Origin: Halioxenophilus aromaticivorans
Lineage (GTDB): Bacteria > Pseudomonadota > Gammaproteobacteria > Pseudomonadales > Cellvibrionaceae
Direction: 5' to 3'
NCBI RefSeq assembly: GCF_042850945.1
Contig: NZ_AP031496.1
Location: forward strand, 4,216,001 to 4,280,000
DNA: 64,000 nucleotides
Shown: positions 45,352 through 55,028 of the stretch, piece by piece
Layout: every line of letters starts with the position of its first letter
Position numbering within the stretch: position 1 is the stretch's first letter
Notes under the pieces: model-generated
Database searches by the model: none
What the model was told of the DNA's origin: nothing
What the model saw: the letters and a program-made list of their open reading frames with translations, nothing else
Program-made: the position numbers and the translations under genes

Positions 45352-48300
45352 ATGAGTCAGTTTTCTCGCCCCTTTATTTTGCGGCCAGTGGCAACGTCGC
45401 TACTGATGCTGGCAATGCTGATCACCGGCCTGATGACATGGCGTATGCTGCCGGTGGCTGCCCTGCCTCAAGTCGACTACCCCATTATTCAGATTTACAC
45501 CTTCCAGCCTGGCGCCGGCCCGGATGTCACCGAACGTACGATTACGGCGCCACTGGAGCGCTACCTAGGCCAAATTCCTGGCTTAAAACAAATGTCTTCC
45601 ACTAGCTCAGCCGGGGCCTCGGTCATTACGCTGCAATTTGAGCTGGATGTCGAAATGGGCGTGGCCGAGCAAGAGGTGCAGGCGGCCATGAATACTGCCC
45701 AAAACCTCTTACCCAGCGATCTACCTGCGCCACCGATTTACCGCAAAGTAAACCCTGCGGACACCCCCATACTGACCCTGGCAATCACCTCCAGCTCCAT
45801 GCCCCTGTACCAAGTGCACGATTTGGTCGACACGCGTATGGCGCAGAAACTGGCGCAAGTGTCTGGTGTGGGCCTGGTCAGTTTGGCCGGTGGTCAACGC
45901 CCGGCCTTACGGGTGCAAGTCAACCCCACCGCGCTGGCCTCCTACGGCTTGAGCCTGGACCAAATTCGCCAAGCGATCGCATCCACCAACGCCAACCAAG
46001 CCAAGGGCAGCTTCGACGGCCCTACTCGTACCACAAATCTGGATGCCAACGATCAGATACGCTCGGTGGAGGATTACAAGCAGCTGATCATCAACTGGGA
46101 AAATAACGCCGCGCTGCGCCTGGGCGATGTTGCCAATATTGTCGACGGCGCCGAAGATCGGTTTTTAGCCGCCTGGGCCAATGGCCAGCCGGCGGTATTG
46201 CTGAACATTCAAAGGCAACCCGGCGCCAACGTTATAGATGTGACCGATCGGGTAAAAGAGCTGCTACCAGAGCTGACCGCCACCTTACCCTTGGCAATTG
46301 ATGTCGCCGTGTTAACCGACCGTACCCACAGCATCCGCGCATCGGTGCACGATACGCAAAAAGAATTGCTGTTTGCCATCGGCCTCGTGGTGCTAGTGAC
46401 GTTTTTATTTTTACGCAGCCCAAGCGCAACCATTATTCCTAGCGTCGCCGTACCACTGTCATTGATTGGTACCTTTGCGGTGATGTACGCGCTGGGCTTT
46501 TCCATCAACAACCTTACGCTTATGGCCTTGACCATTGCCACCGGGTTTGTGGTGGATGACGCCATTGTAATGCTGGAGAACGTCGCCCGTCATAGAGAAG
46601 CCGGTCACTCGCCCATGGCAGCAGCACTGAAAGGCGCCGCCGAAATAGGCTTTACGTTAATTTCGCTGACCTTCTCCCTGGTGGCCGTACTGATTCCACT
46701 GCTGTTTATGCCCGATGTCGTTGGCCGCCTGTTCCATGAATTTGCCATTACCCTGGCGGTGGCGATTTTTATTTCACTGATCATTTCGCTTACGCTCACA
46801 CCAATGATGTGTGCACGCTTTATGAACACGCCGCCACAAGAGAAATCCGACGGCTTCTTAAACCGCATCATTAAACGCTACGATACCGGCTTGGCCTGGG
46901 TATTAAATCATCAACGTTCAGCCATGCTGGTGTTGTTGGCCACAGTGTTTCTCACCGGATGGCTGTATTGGCTAGTGGAGAAAGACTTTTTTCCCGTCCA
47001 AGATAACAACGTGATTCAGGTGATTACCGAAGCGCCGCAAAATATTTCGTTTACTGCCATGGCACAGCGTCAACAGGAGCTGGCGGCGGCGCTGATGGAA
47101 GACCCAGGCATTGAGAGCTTGTCGTCTTTTATTGGCGTAGACGGCGTTAACACCACACTCAATAGCGGCCGGTTGTTAATTAACGTACCCCCGCACGCAC
47201 AACGTTCGGAAAGTATCTTTACAGTTATCGAACGGCTAGAGAGCCGAGCTAATGAAATCGACGGCATCGATGCCTACTTTCAGCCCGTGCAAGAACTTAC
47301 CATCGAAGACCGAGTCAGCCGCACTCAGTATCAACTGTCGCTCACCAGCCTTGACCGAGACGAACTGCGCAACTGGGTACCTAAATTTGTTGACGCGCTA
47401 AATGCTCAACCGGAGCTGGTGGATGTCGCCTCGGATTTGCAGCAGCAAGGAGCTGAGGTATACGTCGACATCGACCGCGATGCAGCCGCACGACTAAACC
47501 TAGACGTGACCGATATCGCCGACACGCTGTATAACGCCTTTGGTCAGCGCCAAGTCACCACCCTGTTTACTCAGGCCAGCCAGTACCGAGTGATTATGGA
47601 GGTGGACCCACGCTTTGCCGACAACCCCGAAAGCCTGCGCAGTTTGTTTGTCACCAACGGTGACGGCAGTGCCATACCCTTGGCCAATGTGGCTGAAATC
47701 AAACAACGTCGCGCCGCCCTATTGATCAACCATCAAAGTCAGTTTCCGGCCACCATGGTGTCTTTCAACTTGGCCCCGGACGTTGCTCTGGGACAAGCCG
47801 TAAAAGCCATTGAAACGGTGCAAACACAACTGCAAAAACCGGCCATTATTGACAGTGAATTCCAGGGAGCGGCGGCCACCTTCCAACGCTCGCTGGCCAA
47901 CACGTTATGGCTGATTCTAGCTGCGGTAGTCACCATGTATATCGTGCTGGGCGTGCTGTATGAGAGCACCATTCACCCCATTACGATTTTATCGACCCTG
48001 CCATCGGCCACCGTGGGCGCTCTTCTGGCGCTGCTTATCAGCGGCCGGCCCTTGGATATGATTTCCGTGGTGGGCATTGTGTTGTTGATTGGCTTGGTGA
48101 AAAAGAACGGCATTATGATGGTGGACTTTGCCCTCCAAGCCCAGCGCAACCAAGGACTGACGCCACGCGAAGCAATACACCAAGCCGCCCTGTTGCGTTT
48201 TAGGCCGATTTTAATGACCACCTTGGCCGCCCTGTTTGGCGCCCTGCCGCTGATGCTGGCGTCCGGTTCCGGTGCCGAGCTGCGCCAGCCGCTGGGCATT

Positions 48301-48429
48301 GTGATGGTGGGCGGACTGCTGGTTAGCCAAGTGCTAACCCTGTTTACAACCCCCGTGGTATACCTGTTTTTTGACCGTTTCAGCCAATCCAACGCAACCA
48401 CTGCCAACCCAGCGGAAGCCACGCTATGA
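45352..48429 (+). CDS. mdtB: RND efflux permease, MdtB-like
   Basis: A 1025-residue, twelve-helix proton-driven pump subunit. The sequence follows MdtB closely: RPVATSLLMLAMLI, LPQVDYPIIQI, SGLKQMSS-type porter segment, SLIGTFAVMYALGFSINNLTLMAL and the TM4 proton-relay aspartate pair in GFVVDDAIVMLEN. In Escherichia coli MdtB and MdtC form a heterotrimer that exports novobiocin and bile salts. The same split here, with MdtC overlapping by 4 bases, implies a heteromeric pump. Confidence 0.93.
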   Translation: MSQFSRPFILRPVATSLLMLAMLITGLMTWRMLPVAALPQVDYPIIQIYTFQPGAGPDVTERTITAPLERYLGQIPGLKQMSSTSSAGASVITLQFELDVEMGVAEQEVQAAMNTAQNLLPSDLPAPPIYRKVNPADTPILTLAITSSSMPLYQVHDLVDTRMAQKLAQVSGVGLVSLAGGQRPALRVQVNPTALASYGLSLDQIRQAIASTNANQAKGSFDGPTRTTNLDANDQIRSVEDYKQLIINWENNAALRLGDVANIVDGAEDRFLAAWANGQPAVLLNIQRQPGANVIDVTDRVKELLPELTATLPLAIDVAVLTDRTHSIRASVHDTQKELLFAIGLVVLVTFLFLRSPSATIIPSVAVPLSLIGTFAVMYALGFSINNLTLMALTIATGFVVDDAIVMLENVARHREAGHSPMAAALKGAAEIGFTLISLTFSLVAVLIPLLFMPDVVGRLFHEFAITLAVAIFISLIISLTLTPMMCARFMNTPPQEKSDGFLNRIIKRYDTGLAWVLNHQRSAMLVLLATVFLTGWLYWLVEKDFFPVQDNNVIQVITEAPQNISFTAMAQRQQELAAALMEDPGIESLSSFIGVDGVNTTLNSGRLLINVPPHAQRSESIFTVIERLESRANEIDGIDAYFQPVQELTIEDRVSRTQYQLSLTSLDRDELRNWVPKFVDALNAQPELVDVASDLQQQGAEVYVDIDRDAAARLNLDVTDIADTLYNAFGQRQVTTLFTQASQYRVIMEVDPRFADNPESLRSLFVTNGDGSAIPLANVAEIKQRRAALLINHQSQFPATMVSFNLAPDVALGQAVKAIETVQTQLQKPAIIDSEFQGAAATFQRSLANTLWLILAAVVTMYIVLGVLYESTIHPITILSTLPSATVGALLALLISGRPLDMISVVGIVLLIGLVKKNGIMMVDFALQAQRNQGLTPREAIHQAALLRFRPILMTTLAALFGALPLMLASGSGAELRQPLGIVMVGGLLVSQVLTLFTTPVVYLFFDRFSQSNATTANPAEATL

Positions 48430-51400
48430 ATTGGGTAAAAGTCATTCTGCTACGGCCCATCGGTATTGTTTTACTGTCGCTGGCGTTAATCCTGTGCGGT
48501 TTGTTGTGCTGGCGGTTATTGCCGGTGGCACCGCTGCCGCAAATGGACGTGCCCATGATCTCGGTCACCGCCAGCTTGCCCGGTGCCAGCCCACAGAGTA
48601 TGGCCAGCACCGTGGCCACACCACTGGAGCGATCTTTTGGCAGCATCTCTGGTATTACCGCCATATCCTCGGCCAGCAACCAAGGCTCCACGCAAGTTGC
48701 GTTGATGTTTGAGTTGGATCGCGATCTCAACGAGGCCGCCCGCGAAGTGCAAGCCGCCATCAATGCCGCGCGCGATCAACTGCCCTCTGGCATGCCTAAC
48801 AACCCGCAATTCAGCAAAGTGGATCCGTCACAGGCGCCGATAATGGGTTTGGCATTGAGTTCGGACACGCTCACCCCAAGCGAGCTTTACGACGTTGGCT
48901 CTACCATTTTGGCCCAGAAATTAGCCCAGATTACCGGCGTCGGCGAGGTAGCCGTGGACGGGGCCTCGCTGCCAGCGGTGCGCGTGCAACTGAACCCCGG
49001 TGCTTTATTACAATACGGTATCGCCCTGGATGAAGTGCGCAGCGCTATTTCTCGCACCAGCGTTATTCGCCCCATGGGCACCATCGAAAACGACAAGCAT
49101 CGCTGGCAGGTACAAACCAGCGATCCGGAATTTACCGCCGCGGCCTATCGCGATCTTATTATTCGTGAAAACAACGGCGCCGTTGTAAGGCTGGGCGATG
49201 TGGCCACGGTGACAGACTCCGTTGAAAACAAATACAGCAGTGGTTTTCACAACGACAGGCAGGCGGTGATTTTAACCATCAACCGTAAAACCGGTGCCAA
49301 TATTGTTGCCACCATCGATAACATTAATAATCGACTTCCCCACCTCAAGCAACTTATACCTTCCGACGCCGATTTAACCGTGGTTATGGATCGCTCCCCG
49401 GTGATAAGAGCAACCTTAAAAGAAGCCGAAATCACCCTTATGATCGCCTGCATATTGGTAATGCTGGTGGTGTGGGTATTCCTGGGTAATTTCCGCTCTG
49501 CGTTGATTCCCTCGTTGGCCATTCCGGTGTCACTCATCGGGGCTTACATTGCCATGTATTTCTTTGGTTTTTCACTCAACAACTTATCCGTTATGGCATT
49601 AATTGTTGCCGCAGGGATTGTGGTGGATGATGCCATTGTTGTGCAGGAAAACGTTGAGCGGCAATTAGCCTATGGCAGCACGCCATTACAGGCAACGCTC
49701 AAGAGTTACTCCGAAGTTGGTTTTACCCTGGTGGCCATGACCGCCACTCTGGCGACCGTGTTTTTATCCATTTTGTTTTCCGGCGGAATCGTTACTCAAT
49801 TATTCCGCGAGTTCTCCATCACCCTGGTGGCAGCAACGGTAATATCACTGCTGGCGGCATTAACGCTCATACCCAGCCTGTGCGCCACCTGGATACAACC
49901 CAAAACCAGAAGCACACCATCCAAGCGCGACAAAGTTTTTGCCCAACTGGATGCCGGTTACAAAACCGCCCTAGGCTGGATGCTGCGCTTTAAACCTATG
50001 GCGTTAGTGATCATCGCCCTGGCGTTGGCCGCCAGCGTCAATGTGTTCAATAGCCTTCAACAGCAAGCGCTACCGGATCAGGATACCGGCCAGATTCGCG
50101 GTTTTATACGCGGTGACGATGGGTTTTCGTTCCAGGTTATGCAACCCAAAATCGAGATTTTCCGGCAGTACATTTTGCAAGACCCAGCAGTGGAAGACTT
50201 AACCGGAACCAGCGGTGGCAATGGCGGTTTAACCAACGGCCAAATCAATATTAAATTAAAACCCCTGGCCGAGCGCAAGGTCTCGGCCCAGGACGTGGCC
50301 GATCGCATCAACGCCAACGCGCCTTTGGTACCCGGCGCAATGATGCGGGTGTCGGTGGATCAGGATCTGAATATGCGGCCGCGCTGGGGCCGTAGTGAGT
50401 ACGAAGTGGTGCTGCGCTCGGACTCACTCACGGAACTGAAAAAGTGGGCCATTATTGTTGCCCAAGCCATGGAACAAAGTCCGTTACTAGAAGACATCGA
50501 CAACGTCGATGGCGATGAAGCTCGCCAGGTGGTGTTGGATATAGACCGCGAGGCTGCAGGCAGTTTGGGCGTCGATATGCAAAACGTTGCCTCTGTATTA
50601 AGCAATTCCTTTTCGCAACGGCAGGTGGCTACCCTATACGACGAGCTAAACCAGTATCGTGTGGTGATGGAGCTTGAGCCGCGCTTCACCGCCGGGCCAG
50701 AAACCCTAGGACAAATCGAAGTCCTTACCGGTGATGGCTCACGCGTGCCGCTGTCTACTTTCGCCAAATGGACCTACGGTATGGCGGAAGACCGTATCCG
50801 CCATGAAGGCCAGTTCGCGTCCATGGGTATTGGCTACGGCGTTGCTCCTGGCGTTACCACCGTTGCCGCCGAAGAGGAAGTAGATCGCATACTCAACCAA
50901 GTGATGCTGCCCACAAGCGTGCACCAAGCGCCGCCCTCGCCTAACGATTTAAACCAAGGCATGAAAGACCCCTGGCTGTTTGTGTGGGTGATTCTTGCGG
51001 TGTATTTGATTTTGGGTGTGCTTTACGAAAGCACCCTGCACCCCGTCACTATTTTATCCACCATCCCCCCCGCCGGCCTGGGCGCTTTAGTAGCGCTGAA
51101 ACTCACCGGCCAAGATCTGAGTTTAATTGCTCTGCTGGGACTATTTTTGTTGATCGGCGTGGTGATGAAAAACGCCATTATGATGATCGACTTTGCACTG
51201 TCGATCCAGCGCCAAGAAAATCTAGCCCCACGCCAAGCCATTGAAAAAGCCGCACTGCTACGATTGCGCCCCATTTTAATGACCAACCTGGCGGGCATGC
51301 TGGGCGCGATACCTCTGATCGTCGGCGCCGGCGACGGTGCAGAAATGCGCCAACCACTGGGCATTGCTATTTTCGGTGGCCTGGCATTAAGCCAACTCAT

Positions 51401-51512
51401 GACTCTGTTCACCACACCCGTTGTGTATTTATACCTTGAGACATTGCGCCAAGCAGTGAGTAAACGGTTTAAAACCGACGCTGAACAAACCAAACAACCA
51501 GAATCGCTTTAA
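48426..51512 (+). CDS. mdtC: RND efflux permease, MdtC-like
   Basis: A 1028-residue partner permease. RPIGIVLLSLALILCGLL, LPVAPLPQMDVPMI, SLPGASPQSMASTVATPLER and ELYDVGSTILAQ resemble MdtC. The TM4 aspartate pair is in AGIVVDDAIVVQEN, and the C-terminal half repeats the fold (LLRLRPILMTNLAGMLGAIPL). It starts in the ATGA that ends mdtB, so the two are co-translated. Partnering with MdtB is inferred from family and overlap. Exported substrates are unknown. Confidence 0.93.
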   Translation: MNWVKVILLRPIGIVLLSLALILCGLLCWRLLPVAPLPQMDVPMISVTASLPGASPQSMASTVATPLERSFGSISGITAISSASNQGSTQVALMFELDRDLNEAAREVQAAINAARDQLPSGMPNNPQFSKVDPSQAPIMGLALSSDTLTPSELYDVGSTILAQKLAQITGVGEVAVDGASLPAVRVQLNPGALLQYGIALDEVRSAISRTSVIRPMGTIENDKHRWQVQTSDPEFTAAAYRDLIIRENNGAVVRLGDVATVTDSVENKYSSGFHNDRQAVILTINRKTGANIVATIDNINNRLPHLKQLIPSDADLTVVMDRSPVIRATLKEAEITLMIACILVMLVVWVFLGNFRSALIPSLAIPVSLIGAYIAMYFFGFSLNNLSVMALIVAAGIVVDDAIVVQENVERQLAYGSTPLQATLKSYSEVGFTLVAMTATLATVFLSILFSGGIVTQLFREFSITLVAATVISLLAALTLIPSLCATWIQPKTRSTPSKRDKVFAQLDAGYKTALGWMLRFKPMALVIIALALAASVNVFNSLQQQALPDQDTGQIRGFIRGDDGFSFQVMQPKIEIFRQYILQDPAVEDLTGTSGGNGGLTNGQINIKLKPLAERKVSAQDVADRINANAPLVPGAMMRVSVDQDLNMRPRWGRSEYEVVLRSDSLTELKKWAIIVAQAMEQSPLLEDIDNVDGDEARQVVLDIDREAAGSLGVDMQNVASVLSNSFSQRQVATLYDELNQYRVVMELEPRFTAGPETLGQIEVLTGDGSRVPLSTFAKWTYGMAEDRIRHEGQFASMGIGYGVAPGVTTVAAEEEVDRILNQVMLPTSVHQAPPSPNDLNQGMKDPWLFVWVILAVYLILGVLYESTLHPVTILSTIPPAGLGALVALKLTGQDLSLIALLGLFLLIGVVMKNAIMMIDFALSIQRQENLAPRQAIEKAALLRLRPILMTNLAGMLGAIPLIVGAGDGAEMRQPLGIAIFGGLALSQLMTLFTTPVVYLYLETLRQAVSKRFKTDAEQTKQPESL

Positions 51513-51539
51513 AGCTCGTATCATTAAGACAATTGCGCT

Positions 51540-52919
51540 ATGAAATTAATGCTCAAAACTCTCGCCCTGGCCTCTTCAATTTCGCTATTAACTGCGTGTG
51601 CGGTAGGGCCCGATTACCAGCAACCCGTGGTGGCTGAACCAGAGGCGTTCAAATACCACCAAGGCTGGATGCCCATGCCAGAACAAAGCTGGGAAGCAAC
51701 CGGCCTGTGGTGGCATATTTTCGATGACCCAGTGTTGGGCGATCTCATTACCATCGCCAATGACAACAACCAGAGCCTGGCCCAAGCCGAGGCCAATTAC
51801 CGCGCGGCCCTGGCACAGCGTGGTATCAGCCGCAGTGATTATTTTCCTACGGTGAATGCCGGTGTCAGCGGCGATCGCAGTGGCGGCAACCAGAGCCAGA
51901 CCTCCGAGCAGGCGCAAGCCAGTGTTTCTGTGGGCTGGGAACTGGATGTCTGGGGGCGAATTCGCAGGCAGGTGGAAGCCAGTAATGCCGACTTAGAAGC
52001 CAGCGCAGCCGACCTGGCGGCGGCAAAGTTATCTATTCAGCTGAGTGTGACCAACAGCTATTTAAACCTGCGTGCGCTGGAGCAACTGGACAAGATCCTG
52101 CAGCAAACCCTAACCGCCTATGAGCGCTCTACCCAGCTGACGACCAACCAATACGATGCCGGTATCGTCGCCCGTGCCGATGTTATACAGGCTGAGACTC
52201 AATTGCAGTCACTGAAAAGCGATGTCTTCGACCTGCAGCAGCAAAAGGCGCAGGAGCAAAACACCCTGGCAGTACTGCTTGGCCAAGCGCCATCGATGTT
52301 TGAGTTTAATCAGGCCGGCGCACTGCCAGCGGTTCCCAATGTACCCGCGCGTCTTCCTTCGCAATTAATATCCCGGCGGCCGGACGTTATCGCCGCCGAG
52401 CGCAGCGTGGCCTCAGCCAATGCCAATATTGGTGTGGCGATCAGTGCTTGGCTGCCGGACATTAGTCTATCCGGCAGTTACGGTACCCAAGCCAGCTCGT
52501 TCAGCGATCTACTGGATGCGCCGGTGCGTGTTTGGTCGGTTGGCCCCAGCCTGGCCCAACTACTGTTTGCCGGCGGCCGCCGAGGTGCCGCCCGCGATGC
52601 CGCCATCGCCAGCTACGAAGCTCAAGTAGCGGTGTACCGGCAAACGGTGCTGGAAAGCCTAGCCGAAGTGGAAAACGCCCTGGCAACGTCATTTATTTTG
52701 GCCGAGAAATCCGTGCAGCAGAAAAAGCTGGTGGAGCTGGCCGAGCAAAATGAAACGCTGGTCACCAACCGCTACAAAACCGGGTTAGTGACTTTTTTGG
52801 AAGTGGCCACCGCACAAAACAGCACGCTCAGCGCACGGCGCGAACTGGTTAACTTAACCACCGAGCAACTAACGGCCTCAGCCACCCTGGCCGCTGCCAT
52901 TGGCGGCGCCTGGGACTAA
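51540..52919 (+). CDS. RND outer-membrane channel lipoprotein (NodT/OprM family)
   Basis: A 459-residue TolC-like channel protein. The lipobox SLLTAC puts the lipidated Cys at residue 20, followed by AVGPDYQQPVV, the usual mature start of this family. Two outer-membrane efflux repeats span about 60-250 and 265-455, including SWELDVWGRIRRQV-type and LLFAGGRRGAARDAAIASYE segments. It ends the mdtABC-type operon, 27 bases after mdtC, which gives the cluster a full tripartite pump. MdtABC in Escherichia coli uses the unlinked TolC, so a dedicated channel here is a small difference. Confidence 0.93.
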   Translation: MKLMLKTLALASSISLLTACAVGPDYQQPVVAEPEAFKYHQGWMPMPEQSWEATGLWWHIFDDPVLGDLITIANDNNQSLAQAEANYRAALAQRGISRSDYFPTVNAGVSGDRSGGNQSQTSEQAQASVSVGWELDVWGRIRRQVEASNADLEASAADLAAAKLSIQLSVTNSYLNLRALEQLDKILQQTLTAYERSTQLTTNQYDAGIVARADVIQAETQLQSLKSDVFDLQQQKAQEQNTLAVLLGQAPSMFEFNQAGALPAVPNVPARLPSQLISRRPDVIAAERSVASANANIGVAISAWLPDISLSGSYGTQASSFSDLLDAPVRVWSVGPSLAQLLFAGGRRGAARDAAIASYEAQVAVYRQTVLESLAEVENALATSFILAEKSVQQKKLVELAEQNETLVTNRYKTGLVTFLEVATAQNSTLSARRELVNLTTEQLTASATLAAAIGGAWD

Positions 52920-52925
52920 ACAACC

Positions 52926-52949
52926 CAGCCCCCGCCTGGCCGGGGGCTG
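52926..52949 (+). other. GC-rich stem-loop after the RND operon
   Basis: CAGCCCCCG, a 6-base loop and CGGGGGCTG form a 9-bp stem 6 bases after the channel gene stop. No T tract follows, so termination may need Rho. Its place makes it the probable 3' end of the operon mRNA. Confidence 0.55.
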
Positions 52950-53147
52950 CCCTGCCCGATACCGTTAAACTCTGAGCCTGCCGGCAAACCTGCAGTAAAA
53001 AGCCTCCAGCCAAAGCCGCCTCGCCAGCCCCAGGCAGCTACAATTCGTGCCCAACTTGCGTTAACACCGAGCACTGAGAACCAATTCGCGTTAAGGTATT
53101 GCGTGGATGCAATAACAACAGCCAATCAACACGGATACGAATCTATT

Positions 53148-53795
53148 ATGAGCAAGTTAGCGGTAATTCTGTCGGGCTGCGGCGTCTATGACGGCGCAGA
53201 AATTAATGAAGTGGTGTGCTCTCTGCTGGCACTGGAAGAAAACGGCATTGCCTATCAGTGCTTTGCCCCGGATATCGATCAACACCACGTAATCAATCAT
53301 CTCACCGGCGAAGAAACCGGCGAAACACGCAATGTGCTGCAAGAATCTGCCAGGATTGTGCGCGGCAACTGCCAGCCGCTGAGTGAGTTAAACGCGCAGG
53401 ATTTTGATGGGCTACTGGTACCCGGTGGCTTTGGCGTGGCCAAGAATCTTTCGGATTTAGCCTTTAAGAGCGGCGACGTAACCATCAATGACCAATTTTT
53501 AAACGCCTGCAACGCTTTTAAAGAGGCCGCTAAGCCCGCCGGCTACATGTGCATTGCACCGGCCCTACTGGGCAAAATTTACGGCGATGTGAATTGCACC
53601 ATCGGCAACGACCCAGACACCGCCGGTGTGATTGAAAGCCACGGCGGCAGCCACACCAACGCAGCGGTGGATGAAATCGTTGTTGACCAAGCGCACAAGG
53701 TGGTCAGCACACCCTGCTACATGCTGGCGGAAAACATCAGCCAAGCGAAAAGCGGCATCGATAAATTGGTGGTAGCGCTAAAAGGCATGCTGTAA
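53148..53795 (+). CDS. elbB: ElbB-type glyoxalase/DJ-1 family protein
   Basis: A 215-residue cytoplasmic protein of the DJ-1/PfpI superfamily. The N-terminal AVILSGCGVYDGAEINE, the LVPGGFGVAKNLSD segment, the central YMCIAPALL with the nucleophile-type Cys, and the ESHGGSH segment are typical of ElbB, described as an isoprenoid-biosynthesis-linked glyoxalase. ATG 53148 gives the family N-terminus; the upstream frame adds 15 residues without support. It stands alone after the RND operon and before a terminator-like hairpin. Confidence 0.92.
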   Translation: MSKLAVILSGCGVYDGAEINEVVCSLLALEENGIAYQCFAPDIDQHHVINHLTGEETGETRNVLQESARIVRGNCQPLSELNAQDFDGLLVPGGFGVAKNLSDLAFKSGDVTINDQFLNACNAFKEAAKPAGYMCIAPALLGKIYGDVNCTIGNDPDTAGVIESHGGSHTNAAVDEIVVDQAHKVVSTPCYMLAENISQAKSGIDKLVVALKGML

Positions 53796-55028
53796 CGAGT
53801 TTATTGATATCCAGATCTCCAGGCCCCACGTCAATCGGGGCCTTAAATACCTTTCCCTACAACCAACGACAGATCTACAAGTTACCGCTATCCCAATGAC
53901 TGCAACCACAGCACGTAGGTTCGCACCGGGCTATTTTTCTACTGTGCGTATAACAATCAACGTAACTAAGGTGCCGCGTAAAGTATCTGCGTTTATATCA
54001 ACCCGATGGCACCGTGCCGCTAACAATCCCTAAAGTTGGCTTTCTAAATACACGCACATTTCTGAAAAACCCACCGATTTTTTCCTCCGCTGGTGTCAAC
54101 ATTGATAAACAGACCTTACTGACGCCAACCCTACCAGCGCACTAGCAGAGAAGACCCTGAACAATGGGCATCTAATGAACGATAGCCAAATAAAGTAAGG
54201 GAGAAATAAAATAACGAGCTAAAAGCGAGCTATTAATTGGCCAAGATAGATAATGCAAACAAGTTATCCAAGAACAACAAAACACTTATTTACTGAACCC
54301 GGCCAACGCCCAGTCAAAACCCCAACCGATAACACCAGCAAGCGGTGCAATTCCCATTTAAAATAGACATACAGCAAAACTCACTTTACACCCACCCCGC
54401 ACTGAACGTTCAAACCAAACCAATATCATGCTACCCCGACTAAACCACACACTACCAAACCGTAATTTCTAAAACCAAAATATAAGCCCACATTAATTTA
54501 TGGAAAGATCCGCTGCAGTCAACAAAAGCAAAAAGCAATAATCCCCAACAACCACCGGAAAAATTAACAGACCAGATAAAAACGAAAAACGTTAATGCCC
54601 GCACCAAGACAGTGACCACCCAAAAAAACCCGCCGACTTATAAGCTATAAAATACAACATGCAAAAATATTAGATACAAGCGCCGAATAATACTGTTTAG
54701 TCTTTGCCTAACCAGCCATTCAACATAAAACTAAAAACGCGTTAAGAATAGTTACCAAAAACACTCCAGATACGCATAAAAATAGTCGTTTTATAAGACA
54801 CAAGAAAAATCAAATTAACCACGATGTAATATTCATAATTAAAATAAATATAAATACCCTCAAAGTAGAACTCGAACACATTTAAAATCAAACACACATC
54901 ACAAAGAGCATAACCAGCCAACTTGAACTGCACTTTTTGCTACTAAGCTGAATTTGAACTTTAGGAATGCATTCATTCGAATTGCACAGTATTAGCAGCA
55001 CATCAACCAGCAAAGTAGTAGGGCGACT
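53796..55028. other. Long AT-rich intergenic region
   Basis: About 1.2 kb without a supportable gene. A hairpin AGGCCCC/GGGGCCT at 53821-53843, followed by TTAAATACC, may end elbB transcripts. The rest is A-rich on the plus strand and its composition differs from neighbouring coding DNA. One 63-codon minus frame near 54742-54933 is hydrophobic but lacks a ribosome site and family features. The region may carry the promoter and leader of the beta-helix hydrolase gene. Confidence 0.5.
53821..53846 (+). terminator. Terminator-like hairpin after elbB
   Basis: AGGCCCC, 9-base loop, GGGGCCT: a 7-bp stem 25 bases after the elbB stop, followed by only two Ts before AAATACC. A weak or Rho-assisted terminator is likely. 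Confidence 0.5.

Noticed and set aside
54742..54933. Hydrophobic 63-codon minus-strand frame in the AT-rich region
   Set aside because: AT-rich DNA gives Tyr/Phe/Ile-rich frames by chance. There is no ribosome site or promoter support.
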